DNA from: UBA1127 sp034422455
GTDB taxonomy: Bacteria > Chloroflexota > Dehalococcoidia > Lucifugimonadales > UBA1127
Reading direction: 5' to 3'
Length of the DNA stretch: 64,000 nt
Assembly: GCA_034422455.1 (NCBI GenBank)
Contig: DAOUJQ010000003.1
Coordinates: 1-64,000, forward strand
Below are positions 1 to 8,699 of this stretch, in pieces. The translations under genes and the position numbers were made by a program. Each line of letters starts with the position of its first letter. The stretch's first letter is position 1. A model generated the notes under the pieces. It was not told the DNA's origin. It saw nothing but the letters and a program-made list of their open reading frames with translations, and searched no databases.

Positions 1-63
1 GTTGCCGGAGATATCGCCGACGGTTGGGTTGACCTGCGCCAGGGCCAGCCGAAAGGTGCGCAC
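1..63 (-). CDS. nadE: NAD+ synthetase, N-terminal fragment (runs off left edge)
   Basis: On the minus strand a GTG at 63 opens a frame to the window edge. The 21 visible residues begin VRTFRLALAQVNPTVGDISG, which matches the start of the nitrilase-like glutaminase domain of glutamine-dependent NAD+ synthetase (NadE), typically LRIALAQxNPTVGD. This enzyme amidates deamido-NAD+ in the last step of NAD biosynthesis. An AAGGAG lies about 9 bases before the GTG, supporting that start. Only the first beta strand is visible, so another nitrilase-fold amidase is possible; the NPTVGD motif favours NadE. Confidence 0.65.
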   Translation of the reverse strand, partial: MRTFRLALAQVNPTVGDISGN

Positions 64-96
64 CAGCCAGAACTCCTTGATTAACGACTTATTTGT

Positions 97-105
97 ATTC
101 TAGCA
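97..105 (-). promoter_or_regulatory. Possible extended -10 promoter of nadE
   Basis: Read on the minus strand this is TGCTAGAAT, an extended -10 element (TGn plus TAGAAT). It lies about 34 bases before the GTG start, leaving a leader of roughly 27 bases that includes the AAGGAG ribosome site. No good -35 is visible, which is usual for extended -10 promoters. Confidence 0.4.
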
Positions 106-148
106 CAGGGGTAGCGGCGGGGTTGGGGGGAGGGGGTAGGGACAGTCC

Positions 149-2182
149 CTAAATGAACAGACTATCTAAGTTTGTCCCGTAATGCTCTTCCAACACAGGG
201 ACCCCCGCGCTGGACAGTGCTTCAAACACACGATCAAAGCGGGCGGGATCACGAGTAGGATCCTGCCAATCACCCTGCGGCACCCAAATAACCAGCCCCT
301 TGCGCGCACGGGTCAGTAGTACGCGATATCTGTTTTCGGTGTAGACCTGTTCCGGTTGCTGCCGGACGCGGTGCCAGCCTGCACCGCGGAATTTTCTATG
401 CTCCCAAGCGAACCTATCTATGGATGGGGTTAACTCTCCACCCCAACACATTCCCACCCAATCTAACTCAAGACCTTGGCACTCAAACTCAGAGGCCGCT
501 ACCTCTAGAGAGTAGCTCGACCGCACATCGGAGCCATCGTTTAAAAACCAATACTCAAACGGATAATTGGCCAAGAAACTTGTGGAACGCTCAATACCTT
601 CTGCTCGCATCCTGTGGTCCTTTGATGTTGCAACCAGACCAATCCGATCCTCGGTGTTAAGGCGATGGAGCGCTTTCAGCCATGCTCTGGCATTAGCCAA
701 CTCTCGTGTGACGAAGCACGGGAATTCCAGGGTGGACGGAAAAACCAATCGGGCATCATTAAACCGGAACGCAAGCACTGCATTGACCCATTCCGCCCAC
801 TGTTGTGCGCGGTGACTCCGAACCATAATCTCAAGGTGCGCCTCTTGTGCCTCTCGAAGGGTTTGCAGTGCCGGAAGACCTCTATCGAACACACGTTGGC
901 CTGCCACGCTCTCACCTCCGAGAAGTGCCTCAGGTGATGCAACTACATCCCACGGAACCGTACGCTCTTGTAATGCACGACCCCACTCGGCAAGGCCGGC
1001 CTCTCCAAGGAAAATCTCTTGCCCTCCTCCAACTAGAGCAATCACGACTGCCCAGTCGTCCAAGCGTTCCATAACATCAAGCAGCAGTGCTGCCTCAGAA
1101 GCATTCACATGCTGCTTTTTCTCCATTTGCACCTTGTCCCACGCCCTTTGGGCCTCGTCAAACACGACGACATGTTCGTGAGGCTTTTCATCGGGGTGCT
1201 CGCGATAATACCTCAGGAACTCATGCACATTCTGTACAAACGTGCTGACTTGACGTTTCAGCTCATCCAAGGAGCTCGTAGTCTTTCGTTGGAATCTAAC
1301 CAAAGCGGCGCGGAGTATCTTGACGAGAGGCCCATTCCCAGACAGGAATATACCCCCAGCCTGCGTCCCGGTTTGTAGCCTTCGTTCATGGACGACATTG
1401 AGGCCGGTCAAAGTTTTCCCGGACCCTGGAACGCCTGTGATAAAGCAAATGACCCGCTTCTGTTGGCTGCGTGCGGTCGCCACTTCATGTAGTAACATGT
1501 CCGTTGTCGCATCTAGGTTGTGGGCGTATCGATGGGAGATTTCGCGGACCGAATGGCCCTCATACAGTTGAGAGGCGGCTTCAATGATTGTCGGAGTCGG
1601 GCGGTAAGGGGATTGGAGCCATTTCAGCGGGTCTATGGGGTTCCCCTCCACGCGGCTGGGGCGCCCAATACATTGGGCTACTGAGACACCTAAGGTGGAT
1701 GCGTTAGCACACACTAGTTGGTCGACCCCACCGGTCGAGCCATCAAATCCAAGCTGCTGAATTACAAGACTTCTTGCATGAGTGGCGCAGAGGACAGGTA
1801 CTATCTTGCGGCCGGATGATGCGGAATGAAAATCGTAGAGGTCAAGTGCATACGAAATGACCTGCCAGCGCGAACTGGCGTCGAAGGTCTCTGCCCCAAT
1901 CTTGAATTCAATCACCACAATGGTGGTCTTTCCCAGGAGGATGACATCTGGCCTTCGAGAGCGTCGGGGGATTTCATACTCAAGGATGATGTGCCAATCG
2001 GTGAAAAGACCATGTTTCAACTGACTCTTGAGGATGCCAATCTCTTGCCGCCAAGCATCCTCTTGGAGAGCATTAATCTCTGTAATACCCGTGGAAAAGA
2101 CTCCTCGTGCCAGACTGCCCACGATGGTGTTGTTCTCAGTCTGTATGAACTGAGCGACGGTTGAGTCCCACCCATGGGGCAT
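149..2182 (-). CDS. DUF2075 helicase with N-terminal PD-(D/E)XK-like nuclease motif
   Basis: 677 residues. Residues about 60-130 contain a PD-(D/E)XK-type signature: RPDVILL with PD at 78-79, followed by VVIEFK with E92 and K94. A P-loop helicase domain of the DUF2075 type follows: Walker A GVPGSGKT at 250-257, Walker B VVVFDEAQRAWD at about 338-349, and a C-terminal motif YRVLLTRARKGLVIWVP as in superfamily 1 helicases. The likely role is a DNA- or RNA-processing nuclease-helicase. Proteins of this type are often found in defence or mobile regions; that role is inferred here. AGGAGG lies 6 bases before the ATG. The gene is visibly AT-richer than the glutamine synthetase region to its right, suggesting acquisition. 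It stands alone, with no obvious partner. Confidence 0.8.
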   Translation of the reverse strand: MPHGWDSTVAQFIQTENNTIVGSLARGVFSTGITEINALQEDAWRQEIGILKSQLKHGLFTDWHIILEYEIPRRSRRPDVILLGKTTIVVIEFKIGAETFDASSRWQVISYALDLYDFHSASSGRKIVPVLCATHARSLVIQQLGFDGSTGGVDQLVCANASTLGVSVAQCIGRPSRVEGNPIDPLKWLQSPYRPTPTIIEAASQLYEGHSVREISHRYAHNLDATTDMLLHEVATARSQQKRVICFITGVPGSGKTLTGLNVVHERRLQTGTQAGGIFLSGNGPLVKILRAALVRFQRKTTSSLDELKRQVSTFVQNVHEFLRYYREHPDEKPHEHVVVFDEAQRAWDKVQMEKKQHVNASEAALLLDVMERLDDWAVVIALVGGGQEIFLGEAGLAEWGRALQERTVPWDVVASPEALLGGESVAGQRVFDRGLPALQTLREAQEAHLEIMVRSHRAQQWAEWVNAVLAFRFNDARLVFPSTLEFPCFVTRELANARAWLKALHRLNTEDRIGLVATSKDHRMRAEGIERSTSFLANYPFEYWFLNDGSDVRSSYSLEVAASEFECQGLELDWVGMCWGGELTPSIDRFAWEHRKFRGAGWHRVRQQPEQVYTENRYRVLLTRARKGLVIWVPQGDWQDPTRDPARFDRVFEALSSAGVPVLEEHYGTNLDSLFI

Positions 2183-2365
2183 CTCGCTCCTCCTGACTCA
2201 CGTGTGGCCGCTCTTAGATCGCCCCGTCGACGATCCCAGAACACAATGGCCGCTGCGTTCCGCTCATACTACGTACACTCCATCTCGGCGAAGCTGACAT
2301 CCAGAATCCTGCTGCCTGCACCTCAGATCTCTATACTCCGACATCGGGGTTGTCAGAGGGGCCCC

Positions 2366-3313
2366 TTACTCTGTCCGTCTTCCGGAGCCGCGGCGGGCGG
2401 CCATGAGCCAGTTGCCGATCAGCCCCGCGAAGCCCGCCTGCGGGAAGAGGCCGCGGCCGAGGCCGTAGCGGGCCTGGAGCACGGTGAAGGAGTTCATCGC
2501 TCGCCGGGAACCGAAGGCGCGGCTGTAGATGTAGGACACCTCGGCGCCGAGCACGAGCGACAGGGCGGACATGTACACCCACACCAGCAGCGCCATGAGG
2601 GCGCCGAGGGAGCCGTAGACGAGGTTGAACTCGTTCACGTTAATGAGGAAGCCGCTGAAGGCGAGCCGGACGCCGTACGCCATGAGCGAGCCCACCAACG
2701 CCCCAAGCCAGACGTCGCGCCACTCCACCTCCGTGTAGGGCACGAAGCGGTACAGCACCGCGAGGACGATGAAGGATGCGATGAGGAGGGCGAGGTCAAA
2801 GCCGAGGTTGATGAGGGGCTCTTCCACAAACCAGATGACCGCTGCGCCCCGTGCGACCAGGCCGATGAGGTTGGTCCCCGCGATAATGGCCAACAGACCA
2901 ACGAACAGGAGCATGAGCATGTCTATGCCCCTGCCAACGAAGAAGGGGTGGGGCCTGGTGACGTGCCACGCGTGGTTGATGCCCTTGCGGATGGCGGCGA
3001 ACACCGCTGTGCTCGAAACCAGCAGCCCGATGAGCGCGAAGATGCTCAGCGCTCCCCTTGTCTCCGATACGCGTTGAACGAGGTTCAAGACGTAGTCGGC
3101 CGAAACGGGCACCTGCTTGATGATGCGCGACACCATCTCCTGCTGCTCCTCGGGTGTGGAGATGACGTAGCCCAGGAGGGACACGGCGGCCAGCGACAGA
3201 GGGAAGATGGAGAAGAGGGTCCAGTACGCGATGCCGGCGGCCATGTACGGACAGTTGTTGGAGAAGAAGTCAGAGATTACGACGCGGACAAAGATGACCC
3301 AGCGGTTGCGCAC
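2366..3313 (-). CDS. YihY/BrkB family inner-membrane protein
   Basis: 315 residues, GTG start preceded by AGGTAGGATG. The N-terminal segment FSNNCPYMAAGIAYWTLFSI and the later LVYGSLGALMALLVWVYMSA are characteristic of the YihY/virulence factor BrkB family. About six hydrophobic segments are visible (near residues 30-50, 90-110, 135-160, 175-200, 210-230 and 245-265). The biochemical function of this family is unsettled: the old name RNase BN came from misassignment, and a transport role has been suggested. It lies downstream of glnA on the same strand, separated by a strong hairpin, so it is probably transcribed independently. The C-terminal tail after the last helix is arginine-rich. Confidence 0.85.
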   Translation of the reverse strand: MRNRWVIFVRVVISDFFSNNCPYMAAGIAYWTLFSIFPLSLAAVSLLGYVISTPEEQQEMVSRIIKQVPVSADYVLNLVQRVSETRGALSIFALIGLLVSSTAVFAAIRKGINHAWHVTRPHPFFVGRGIDMLMLLFVGLLAIIAGTNLIGLVARGAAVIWFVEEPLINLGFDLALLIASFIVLAVLYRFVPYTEVEWRDVWLGALVGSLMAYGVRLAFSGFLINVNEFNLVYGSLGALMALLVWVYMSALSLVLGAEVSYIYSRAFGSRRAMNSFTVLQARYGLGRGLFPQAGFAGLIGNWLMAARRGSGRRTE

Positions 3314-3374
3314 GTCATCCTACCTTTCGTCATCCAGCCGGACAGGTCTGCGTCATGCCGGTCCAGCTCCATAG

Positions 3375-3406
3375 GACCGGGCAGCCACCGCCTCGGCTGC
3401 CCGGTC
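3375..3406. terminator. Strong hairpin between glnA and the YihY gene
   Basis: A perfect 12-bp stem (GACCGGGCAGCC paired with GGCTGCCCGGTC) with an 8-base loop. On the plus strand it is followed by TTTC. It lies about 185 bases past the minus-strand glnA stop and 60 bases before the YihY start, so it probably ends glnA transcription, although on the minus strand the T-run is missing. Confidence 0.6.
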
Positions 3407-3591
3407 TTTCAATGCTCCCGCGGGGCAGCAAGGGTGATTTGCCGGCGGTGGGCGGCGGAGAGGACACGGAAGCCGTTGCACGAAACACAAAGCGCTACGC
3501 CTCGATTATATACAACGGATGCACCACATGTGGCTGCAATTGACACGGCATCGCAGTGCAAAGGCGACATTCGGCCGGGGGGAGCAAGCCG

Positions 3592-4932
3592 CTAGAGCAG
3601 AGGGAGGTACTCGCGGATCTCGTAGTCCGTCACGGAGGTGCGGTATCGTTCCCACTCGATGCGCTTGTTGGTGAGCAGGGTGTCGACGACGCGGTCGCCG
3701 AGGGCCTGGCGCAGGCAGTCGCTCTCCTCCGCGCGCTGGATGGCCTCGAGGAGGCTGCCGGGCAGGGACTGGATGCCTCGCTCGGCGCGCTCCTTCGTCG
3801 ACATGGCGAAGACGTTGCCCTCCATTTGGGGCGGCAGGTCGTACTCGTTGCGGATGCCCATGAGGCCCGCGGTGAGCAGCGCGGCGAAGGCGAGGTACGG
3901 GTTGCAGGCGGGGTCCGGCGCCCGGTACTCGAGGCGGACAGACTCCTCACGGCCCTCCTTGTAGGACGGGACGCGCACGAGGTCCGCACTGTTGACGCTG
4001 GCCCAGGAGACGTAGACCGGCGCCTCATAGCCGGCAACGAGGCGCTTGTAAGAGTTCACCCACTGGTTGGTGACGATGGAGATCTCCGGCGCGTGGCGGA
4101 GCAGGCCGGCCATGAACTGGCGCGCGAGGCGGGAGAACTTGATGGGGTCATCCGGGTCATAGAAGGCGTTCTCGCCGCCGCGGAAGAGGGACATGTGGAC
4201 GTGCATGCCGGAGCCGTTGACGGTGGTGATGGGCTTGGGCATGAAGGTGGCGTAGAGGCCGTGGCTAAGGGCGACCTCCTTGATGACAAGGCGGGCGGTC
4301 ATGACGTTGTCGGCCATGGTGAGGGCGTCCGTGTGGAGCAGGTCGACCTCATGCTGGCCGGAGGCGGCCTCATGGTGGGACGACTTGACCGGGATGCCCA
4401 TCTCGCTGAGGTTCAGGACGGTCTCCCGGCGGAGGTCCGTGGCGACGTCGCCGGGGGTCTGGTCGAAGTAGCCGCCGCCGTCGAGGGGGGTGGGGTCGTC
4501 GGGGCTCTTGAAGTAGAAGAACTCCAGGTCCGGGCCGACGTAGAACTGCAGGCCGAGGCGGTTGGCCTCCTGCACGCTCTGGCGCAGGACGTTGCGGGGG
4601 TCGCCCTCGAACGGGGTGTTCTGGGGGGTCATGATGTCGCAGAACATGCGGGCGACGGCGTTCTGGCGGGGCCGCCACGGGAGGATGCGGAAGGTGGTGG
4701 GGTCCGGGAGCAGGACCATGTCCCACTCAGTGTCGCGGGCGAAGCCCTGGATGGACGAGCCGTCGAAGGTGACGCCGCGCACGAGGGCATCCTCGAGCTC
4801 CTCCACGGTGATGGCAATGCCCTTCACATTGCCGAGGATGTCCGCGAACCAGAGGCGGATGAACTTGACGTCCTCCTCCATGGCGGTGTGGAGGACGTAG
4901 TCGATCGCCTCGCTCTGATGGCCGTTATTCAT
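3592..4932 (-). CDS. glnA: Type I glutamine synthetase (alpha-like, no adenylylation Tyr)
   Basis: 446 residues. ATP-dependent amidation of glutamate to glutamine. The N-terminal beta-grasp region contains VTFDGSSIQGF. The catalytic barrel has PKPITTVNGSGMHVHMS and the C-terminal EYRAPDPACNPYLAFAA. Where beta-type enzymes carry the adenylylated tyrosine (NLYDLPPEE in E. coli), this protein reads GNVFAMSTKE with Phe instead, so it should not be controlled by adenylylation. The length agrees with the GSI-alpha class. It lies 75 bases downstream of a second, different glutamine synthetase on the same strand, with a hairpin between. It could also be a glutamine-synthetase-like ligase acting on another amine, but the core motifs are intact. 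Confidence 0.85.
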   Translation of the reverse strand: MNNGHQSEAIDYVLHTAMEEDVKFIRLWFADILGNVKGIAITVEELEDALVRGVTFDGSSIQGFARDTEWDMVLLPDPTTFRILPWRPRQNAVARMFCDIMTPQNTPFEGDPRNVLRQSVQEANRLGLQFYVGPDLEFFYFKSPDDPTPLDGGGYFDQTPGDVATDLRRETVLNLSEMGIPVKSSHHEAASGQHEVDLLHTDALTMADNVMTARLVIKEVALSHGLYATFMPKPITTVNGSGMHVHMSLFRGGENAFYDPDDPIKFSRLARQFMAGLLRHAPEISIVTNQWVNSYKRLVAGYEAPVYVSWASVNSADLVRVPSYKEGREESVRLEYRAPDPACNPYLAFAALLTAGLMGIRNEYDLPPQMEGNVFAMSTKERAERGIQSLPGSLLEAIQRAEESDCLRQALGDRVVDTLLTNKRIEWERYRTSVTDYEIREYLPLL

Positions 4933-4960
4933 GGCGTCCGCTCCAAGGGCAAGACACGGA

Positions 4961-4986
4961 GGGGCGCCCCCGGTTGGAAGCGCCCC
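4961..4986 (-). terminator. Hairpin between the two glutamine synthetase genes
   Basis: Stem GGGGCGC/GCGCCCC with a 12-base loop, 22 bases past the stop of the upstream glnA. There is no clear T-run on the minus strand, so it may attenuate rather than fully stop read-through into the second gene. Confidence 0.45.
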
Positions 4987-5007
4987 CCTTTGGTCTCAAG
5001 AAGTCGC

Positions 5008-6456
5008 CTATGCGTCCACGTACATGTAGTACTCGTACGGGTGCGGGCGGAGGCGCATGGGGTCGAGCTCGCGCTCCTTCTTGTAGTCGATCCAGGTGGA
5101 GATGACGTCCGGCGTAAACACGTCGCCGCGGAGAAGGAACTCGTGGTTCTCCTCCAACGCCCTCAGGGACTCCTCAAGGCTGCCGGGGACCTGGGGGACC
5201 TTGGCGGCCTGCTCCGGCGTGAGCTCGTAGATGTTGGTGTCGAGGGGCTCGCCGGGGTCGGTCTCGTTGATGATGCCGTCGATGCCGGCCATGAGCATGG
5301 CGGCGAAGGCGAGGTAGGGGTTGGCCGACGGGTCCGGGCAGCGGAACTCGACGCGCTTGGCGGCCGGGTGCGGGAAGTAGGCGGGGATGCGGGCGGAAGC
5401 GCTGCGGTTGCGCATGGAGAGGGCGAGGTTGACCGGGGCCTCAAAGCCAGGGACCAGGCGCCGGTAGGAGTTGGTGGTGGGCGCGCAGAAGGCCAGCAGA
5501 GCGGGGGCGTGCTTGAGCAGGCCGCCGATGTAGTGCAGGCCGGTGGGCGAGAGGTTGGCGTAGCCGGTGTCCGCGTAGAAGAGGTTGACGCCGTCCTTCC
5601 AGACGCTCTGGTGGACGTGCATGCCGGTGCCGTTGTCGCCGAAGAGGGGCTTGGGCATGAAGGTGGCGATCTTGCCGTGCTGGCGGGCGGTGTTCTTGAC
5701 CATGTACTTGTAGACCATGACGTTGTCAGCCATGCGGACGAGGGTGTCGAAGCGCATGCTGATCTCGCCCTGGCCGGCGGTCGCGACCTCGTGGTGGTGC
5801 TTCTCGACGCGGATGCCGGCGCGCTCGATGTGGAGCATCATCTCGGTGCGGATGTCTTGGAGGGAGTCGTTGGGAGGGACGGGGGCGTAGCCCTCCTTGT
5901 GGCGCACGCGGTAGCCGAGGTTGCGTTCGCCGTCGACGGAGAACTCGGCGCCGGTGTTCCAGGCGCCCTCATCGGAGTCGATGAAGTAGTAGCCGCTGTA
6001 GGCGTTCTGGTCCATGCGGATGGAGTCGAAGACGAAGAACTCGGGCTCCGGGCCCCAGAAGCTGGTGTCGCCGATGCCAAGGGCGGCGAGGATGGCCTCG
6101 GCCTTCTTGGCGATGAACCGGGGGTCGCGGGAGTAGGTCTGGCCGGTGATGGGGTCAACGACGTCGGCGAGGATGCTGACGGTGGGGATCTGGTAGAAGG
6201 GGTCGAGGAAGGCGGTGGTGGCGTCAGCGACGAAGAGCATGTCGCTCTCGTCGATGGCCTGGAAGCCGCGGACGGAGGAGCCGTCAAAGCCGCTGCCCTC
6301 GGTGAAGAGCTTCTCGTCGACCTCAGTGAGGGGGAGGGTGAAGTGCTGCCAGGTGCCGGGCATGTCACAGAAGCGGAGGTCGACGACCTCCGCGCCGGTG
6401 TCCCTGATGAGCTTGAGGACCTCATCCGGGTTCCTGGGGCGCTCAAATGGTGGCAT
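5008..6456 (-). CDS. glnA: Type I glutamine synthetase (beta-like, adenylylation Tyr present)
   Basis: 482 residues, start chosen at the ATG preceded by AAGGAGCACACC. The motifs are GSGFDGSSVRGFQ near the N-terminus, the metal/glutamate site PKPLFGDNGTGMHVHQS, the ATP-side VEFRCPDPSANPYLAFAAML and the flap region NRSASARIPAYF. The C-terminal NIYELTPEQAAKVPQVPGS aligns with the E. coli adenylylation segment and keeps the tyrosine, so GlnE-type control is possible; no glnE is in the window. Together with the downstream paralogue it gives the cell two glutamine synthetases with different potential regulation. Confidence 0.9.
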   Translation of the reverse strand: MPPFERPRNPDEVLKLIRDTGAEVVDLRFCDMPGTWQHFTLPLTEVDEKLFTEGSGFDGSSVRGFQAIDESDMLFVADATTAFLDPFYQIPTVSILADVVDPITGQTYSRDPRFIAKKAEAILAALGIGDTSFWGPEPEFFVFDSIRMDQNAYSGYYFIDSDEGAWNTGAEFSVDGERNLGYRVRHKEGYAPVPPNDSLQDIRTEMMLHIERAGIRVEKHHHEVATAGQGEISMRFDTLVRMADNVMVYKYMVKNTARQHGKIATFMPKPLFGDNGTGMHVHQSVWKDGVNLFYADTGYANLSPTGLHYIGGLLKHAPALLAFCAPTTNSYRRLVPGFEAPVNLALSMRNRSASARIPAYFPHPAAKRVEFRCPDPSANPYLAFAAMLMAGIDGIINETDPGEPLDTNIYELTPEQAAKVPQVPGSLEESLRALEENHEFLLRGDVFTPDVISTWIDYKKERELDPMRLRPHPYEYYMYVDA

Positions 6457-6675
6457 GGTGTGCTCCTTGCGCTAGTGTTGCCGCTGCGGGCGGCCCTTCC
6501 CTCGGCCGTGGGGGCCACAGGAAGACGGCGTGCCGCTCACGTTGCATCCAGCGTAGCGCGGGGGGAGCGCGCATGTGTTTCAGGATTGTTACAGATTGGC
6601 GGGGGAGGGGCGTGACCCCTTTCGACAGGCCGGGACGAGGTTGGGGCGGGGCCGCCCCCGCGGCGAAACAGTTTC

Positions 6676-6784
6676 ATTGTTTCTCCACGCTTTGTAGCTG
6701 CGCGATATTGTTTTCGGCGCGGTCAGCGTAGCTGCAGCCCGGCATTGCAGCTTCAGGGGAAATTTGCCGCCCGTGAGAAACAAT
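6676..6784 (+). repeat. Structured repeat, copy A
   Basis: Bounded by inverted arms ATTGTTTCTC and GAGAAACAAT. Inside is a second palindrome, AGCTGCA paired with TGCAGCT. It belongs to the family described under copy E, the most regular copy. Confidence 0.65.
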
Positions 6785-6905
6785 TCCCCTCCCCGGCCTG
6801 CAGCGCAGGGCCGGGGGATGGCCGAGGGGGTGTGGCCAACAAATGAATTGGTGTGCGCAGAGATCCCCATGGCGATGATTCGGTTGTTAAGCGGTCCTGC
6901 CACGG

Positions 6906-6955
6906 AGAGGGTAGCGGCGGCGAGGTCGTTCGCGCGAGGGGTTGGTGGCAGGGGG
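6906..6955 (+). repeat. G-rich tail repeat, copy A
   Basis: Consensus built from the window: AGGGTAGCG, about 12 variable bases, TTCGCGCGAGGGG, then TTGGTGGCAGGGGG. This copy lies 122 bases beyond structured repeat A. Confidence 0.65.
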
Positions 6956-7145
6956 TCGCGCCAGGGCGGGGTCGCGTTTGTCGGGGCCCCTGCCTGCGCA
7001 GGGCCCTTCGACAAGCTCAGGGCGAACGGCCCTCTCAACTCCGCCGCCGGATACCGGCCCCGTATCGGGGTACGGGGGGACCATGCGCCGGTATGGCGGG
7101 TGGGGTGTGTGGGGCCGATGTGTTTCCGCGTCCGGCATAGCTGCG

Positions 7146-7229
7146 GGGATTCGTCTTGCTTTTCGTGTTGAAGCTGAGTTGGCACGTTGCAGATACAACA
7201 CGGATATTACCCAGGGGGAAACGAATCCC
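7146..7229 (+). repeat. Structured repeat, copy B
   Basis: Terminal arms GGGATTCGT/ACGAATCCC (9 bp). The interior contains GGCACGTTGCAGATACAA, identical in copies C and D. About 100 bp to its left, including a GATACCGG hairpin and TAGCTGCGGG, is also shared with the left flank of copy C at 22468-22565, so the repeated unit is larger than the inverted repeat itself. Confidence 0.7.
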
Positions 7230-7352
7230 GGATGGCGTCCGCCCCGCCCCTCTGGGTTCCCGCCTGCGCGGGAACGACGGAAAGGGGGCCCTCCCCCACG
7301 AGGGGGGAGGGAAAACGGGTCGCGGCGCGGTTGTGGTGACGGTGCATGGGAC

Positions 7353-7400
7353 AAGGGTAGCGGGGGGACGGCTTTCGCGCGAGGGGGTGGTGGCAGGGGG
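7353..7400 (+). repeat. G-rich tail repeat, copy B
   Basis: Contains AGGGTAGCG, TTCGCGCGAGGGG and GGTGGCAGGGGG, 124 bases beyond structured repeat B; between them is one TTCCCGC/GCGGGAA palindrome. Confidence 0.65.
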
Positions 7401-7697
7401 TGGGCAGTGTCGCGTTTGTCGGGGCCCCCGCCTGCGCAGGGCCCTTCGACAAGCTCAGGGCGAACGGCCCTCTCTGCCCCGCGCCGCTGGATACCGGCTT
7501 TCGCCGGTACGACGAGTGGGTGATCGGGGCGAACGGGGGCGGGCGACCACGAGGGTCGCCCCTACGGGACGCAAGGGCGGTCGCGTTTGTCGGGGCCCCT
7601 GCCTGCGCGGGGCCCTTCGACAAGCTCAGGGCGAACGGCCCTCTCTGCCCCGCGCGTCTGGATTCCCGCGAAAGCGGGAATGACGGGTTGGGGAGGG

Positions 7698-8480
7698 TTA
7701 GACGACGGGGCTGACGCCGCCGTCCATGTTGATGGCGACGCCGGTGATGAAGCTGGCCCGCTCCGAGGCGAGGAAGGTGATGAGGTTGGCGGCCTCCTCG
7801 GACTCTCCGACGCGGCCGAGGGGGACGTTCTTCCCCATCTCGGCGTATCGCTCCTCCAGGGTCTGGCCGTTGGGGTTGGCCTCCCAGCGGTGCTCGTGCT
7901 GGCCGGCCTTGATGAGGCCGATGAGGACGGTGTTGACGAGGATGTTGTGGGGGGCGAGCTCCTTGGAGAGGGCCTTGGTGAGAGCGATGCCGGCGGCGCG
8001 GCTGACGGAGGAGGGGTAGGAGCCGGCAGCGGGGGTCTTGGCGGCGATGGCAGTGAGGTTGATGATGCGGCCCCATCGCTGCTCCTTCATGTGGGGGAGA
8101 ACGCCGCGGATGGTGCGCATCCAGCCGAAGAGCTTGAGCTGCATGTCGGCGAGGAGGGCGTCGTCGGTGAGCTGCTCGAAGGGCATGGCAGAGGAGACGC
8201 CGGCGTTGTTGACGAGGACGTCGACGCCGCCCCAGGCGTCGTTGACGGTGGCGATGAGGTTGTCGACGGAATCGGCGTCGCGGAGGTCGGTGGGGACGGC
8301 GAGGACCTCGCCCTCAGTGTTGCGGCGGATCTCCTCGGCGGCGGCCTCGAGGACGTCGGGGCGACGGGCGCAGATGGCGACGCGGGAGCCCTCGCCGGCG
8401 AGGAGGCCGGCGGTGGCCTTGCCGATGCCCTCACTGCCGCCGGTGACGAGGGCGACGCGGTTCTTCAGGCCGTAGTCCAT
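7698..8480 (-). CDS. SDR family oxidoreductase
   Basis: 260 residues. A classical short-chain dehydrogenase: NAD(P)-binding TGGSEGIGKA near the N-terminus, NNAG motif (LVNNAGVSSA), catalytic Ser in ITLTAIAAKTPAAGSYPSS with the active-site YxxxK position replaced (the segment reads YPSSVSRAAG, so Tyr is present but the usual Lys four residues later is Arg), and a C-terminal MDGGVSPVV typical of FabG-like members. The start is set at the ATG preceded by GGAGG 9 bases upstream; a longer in-frame extension has no family similarity. The substrate cannot be told. The Lys-to-Arg change may affect catalysis. It is flanked by repeats on both sides and has no operon partner. Confidence 0.85.
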   Translation of the reverse strand: MDYGLKNRVALVTGGSEGIGKATAGLLAGEGSRVAICARRPDVLEAAAEEIRRNTEGEVLAVPTDLRDADSVDNLIATVNDAWGGVDVLVNNAGVSSAMPFEQLTDDALLADMQLKLFGWMRTIRGVLPHMKEQRWGRIINLTAIAAKTPAAGSYPSSVSRAAGIALTKALSKELAPHNILVNTVLIGLIKAGQHEHRWEANPNGQTLEERYAEMGKNVPLGRVGESEEAANLITFLASERASFITGVAINMDGGVSPVV

Positions 8481-8699
8481 GGCGGTGGTCCTCCAATGCG
8501 GGGGTATGTGGGGGGGAGTATAGCACGGGGGCCGCACGGAGCGAGCGTGAAGGTTGGGGGGCGTCGCCCCCTCAGAACCTGCCAGATGATTGAGGACGCT
8601 TGTTCCTATACTGGATCGTCTCGTAACCTCGTCCGGTTCAACGGGACTCAGTGCCCCGGACTGCATGAAATTGGGTGTTGCTCGGTGGGAGGATGGGTG

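Larger units (their letters stand above)
6457..7697. other. 1.2 kb gene-free, repeat-dense spacer
   Basis: No convincing coding frame. It holds two copies of the structured repeat (6676-6784, 7146-7229) and two copies of the G-rich tail (6906-6955, 7353-7400). Short repeats ending CTCAGGGCGAACGG occur near 7004, 7440 and 7612. Palindromes of the form TTCCCGC-loop-GCGGGAA are near 7258 and 7662. A hairpin CCCCGTA-TCGGGG-TACGGGG is near 7053, a GATACCGGC/GCCGGTA hairpin near 7489, and a GGGCGACC/GGTCGCCC unit near 7540. Frames that cross it read the repeats themselves. Confidence 0.7.

Noticed and set aside
3556..6615. Very long open frame (about 1,000 codons) on the plus strand opposite the glutamine synthetases
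   Set aside because: Its translation is a low-complexity Val/Gly/Asp/Ala/Leu mix typical of the antisense of high-GC genes; the minus strand encodes two complete enzymes with all motifs.
6589..7185. Minus-strand frames starting inside structured repeats (also at 22780 and 51984) that share a start like MPTQLQHEKQDESP
   Set aside because: The shared peptide comes from the shared repeat sequence; downstream parts differ and there is no ribosome site or conserved stop.
6783..7697. CRISPR array suggested by dense short repeats
   Set aside because: Repeats are of several families, unevenly spaced and interspersed; no regular repeat-spacer units or cas genes.
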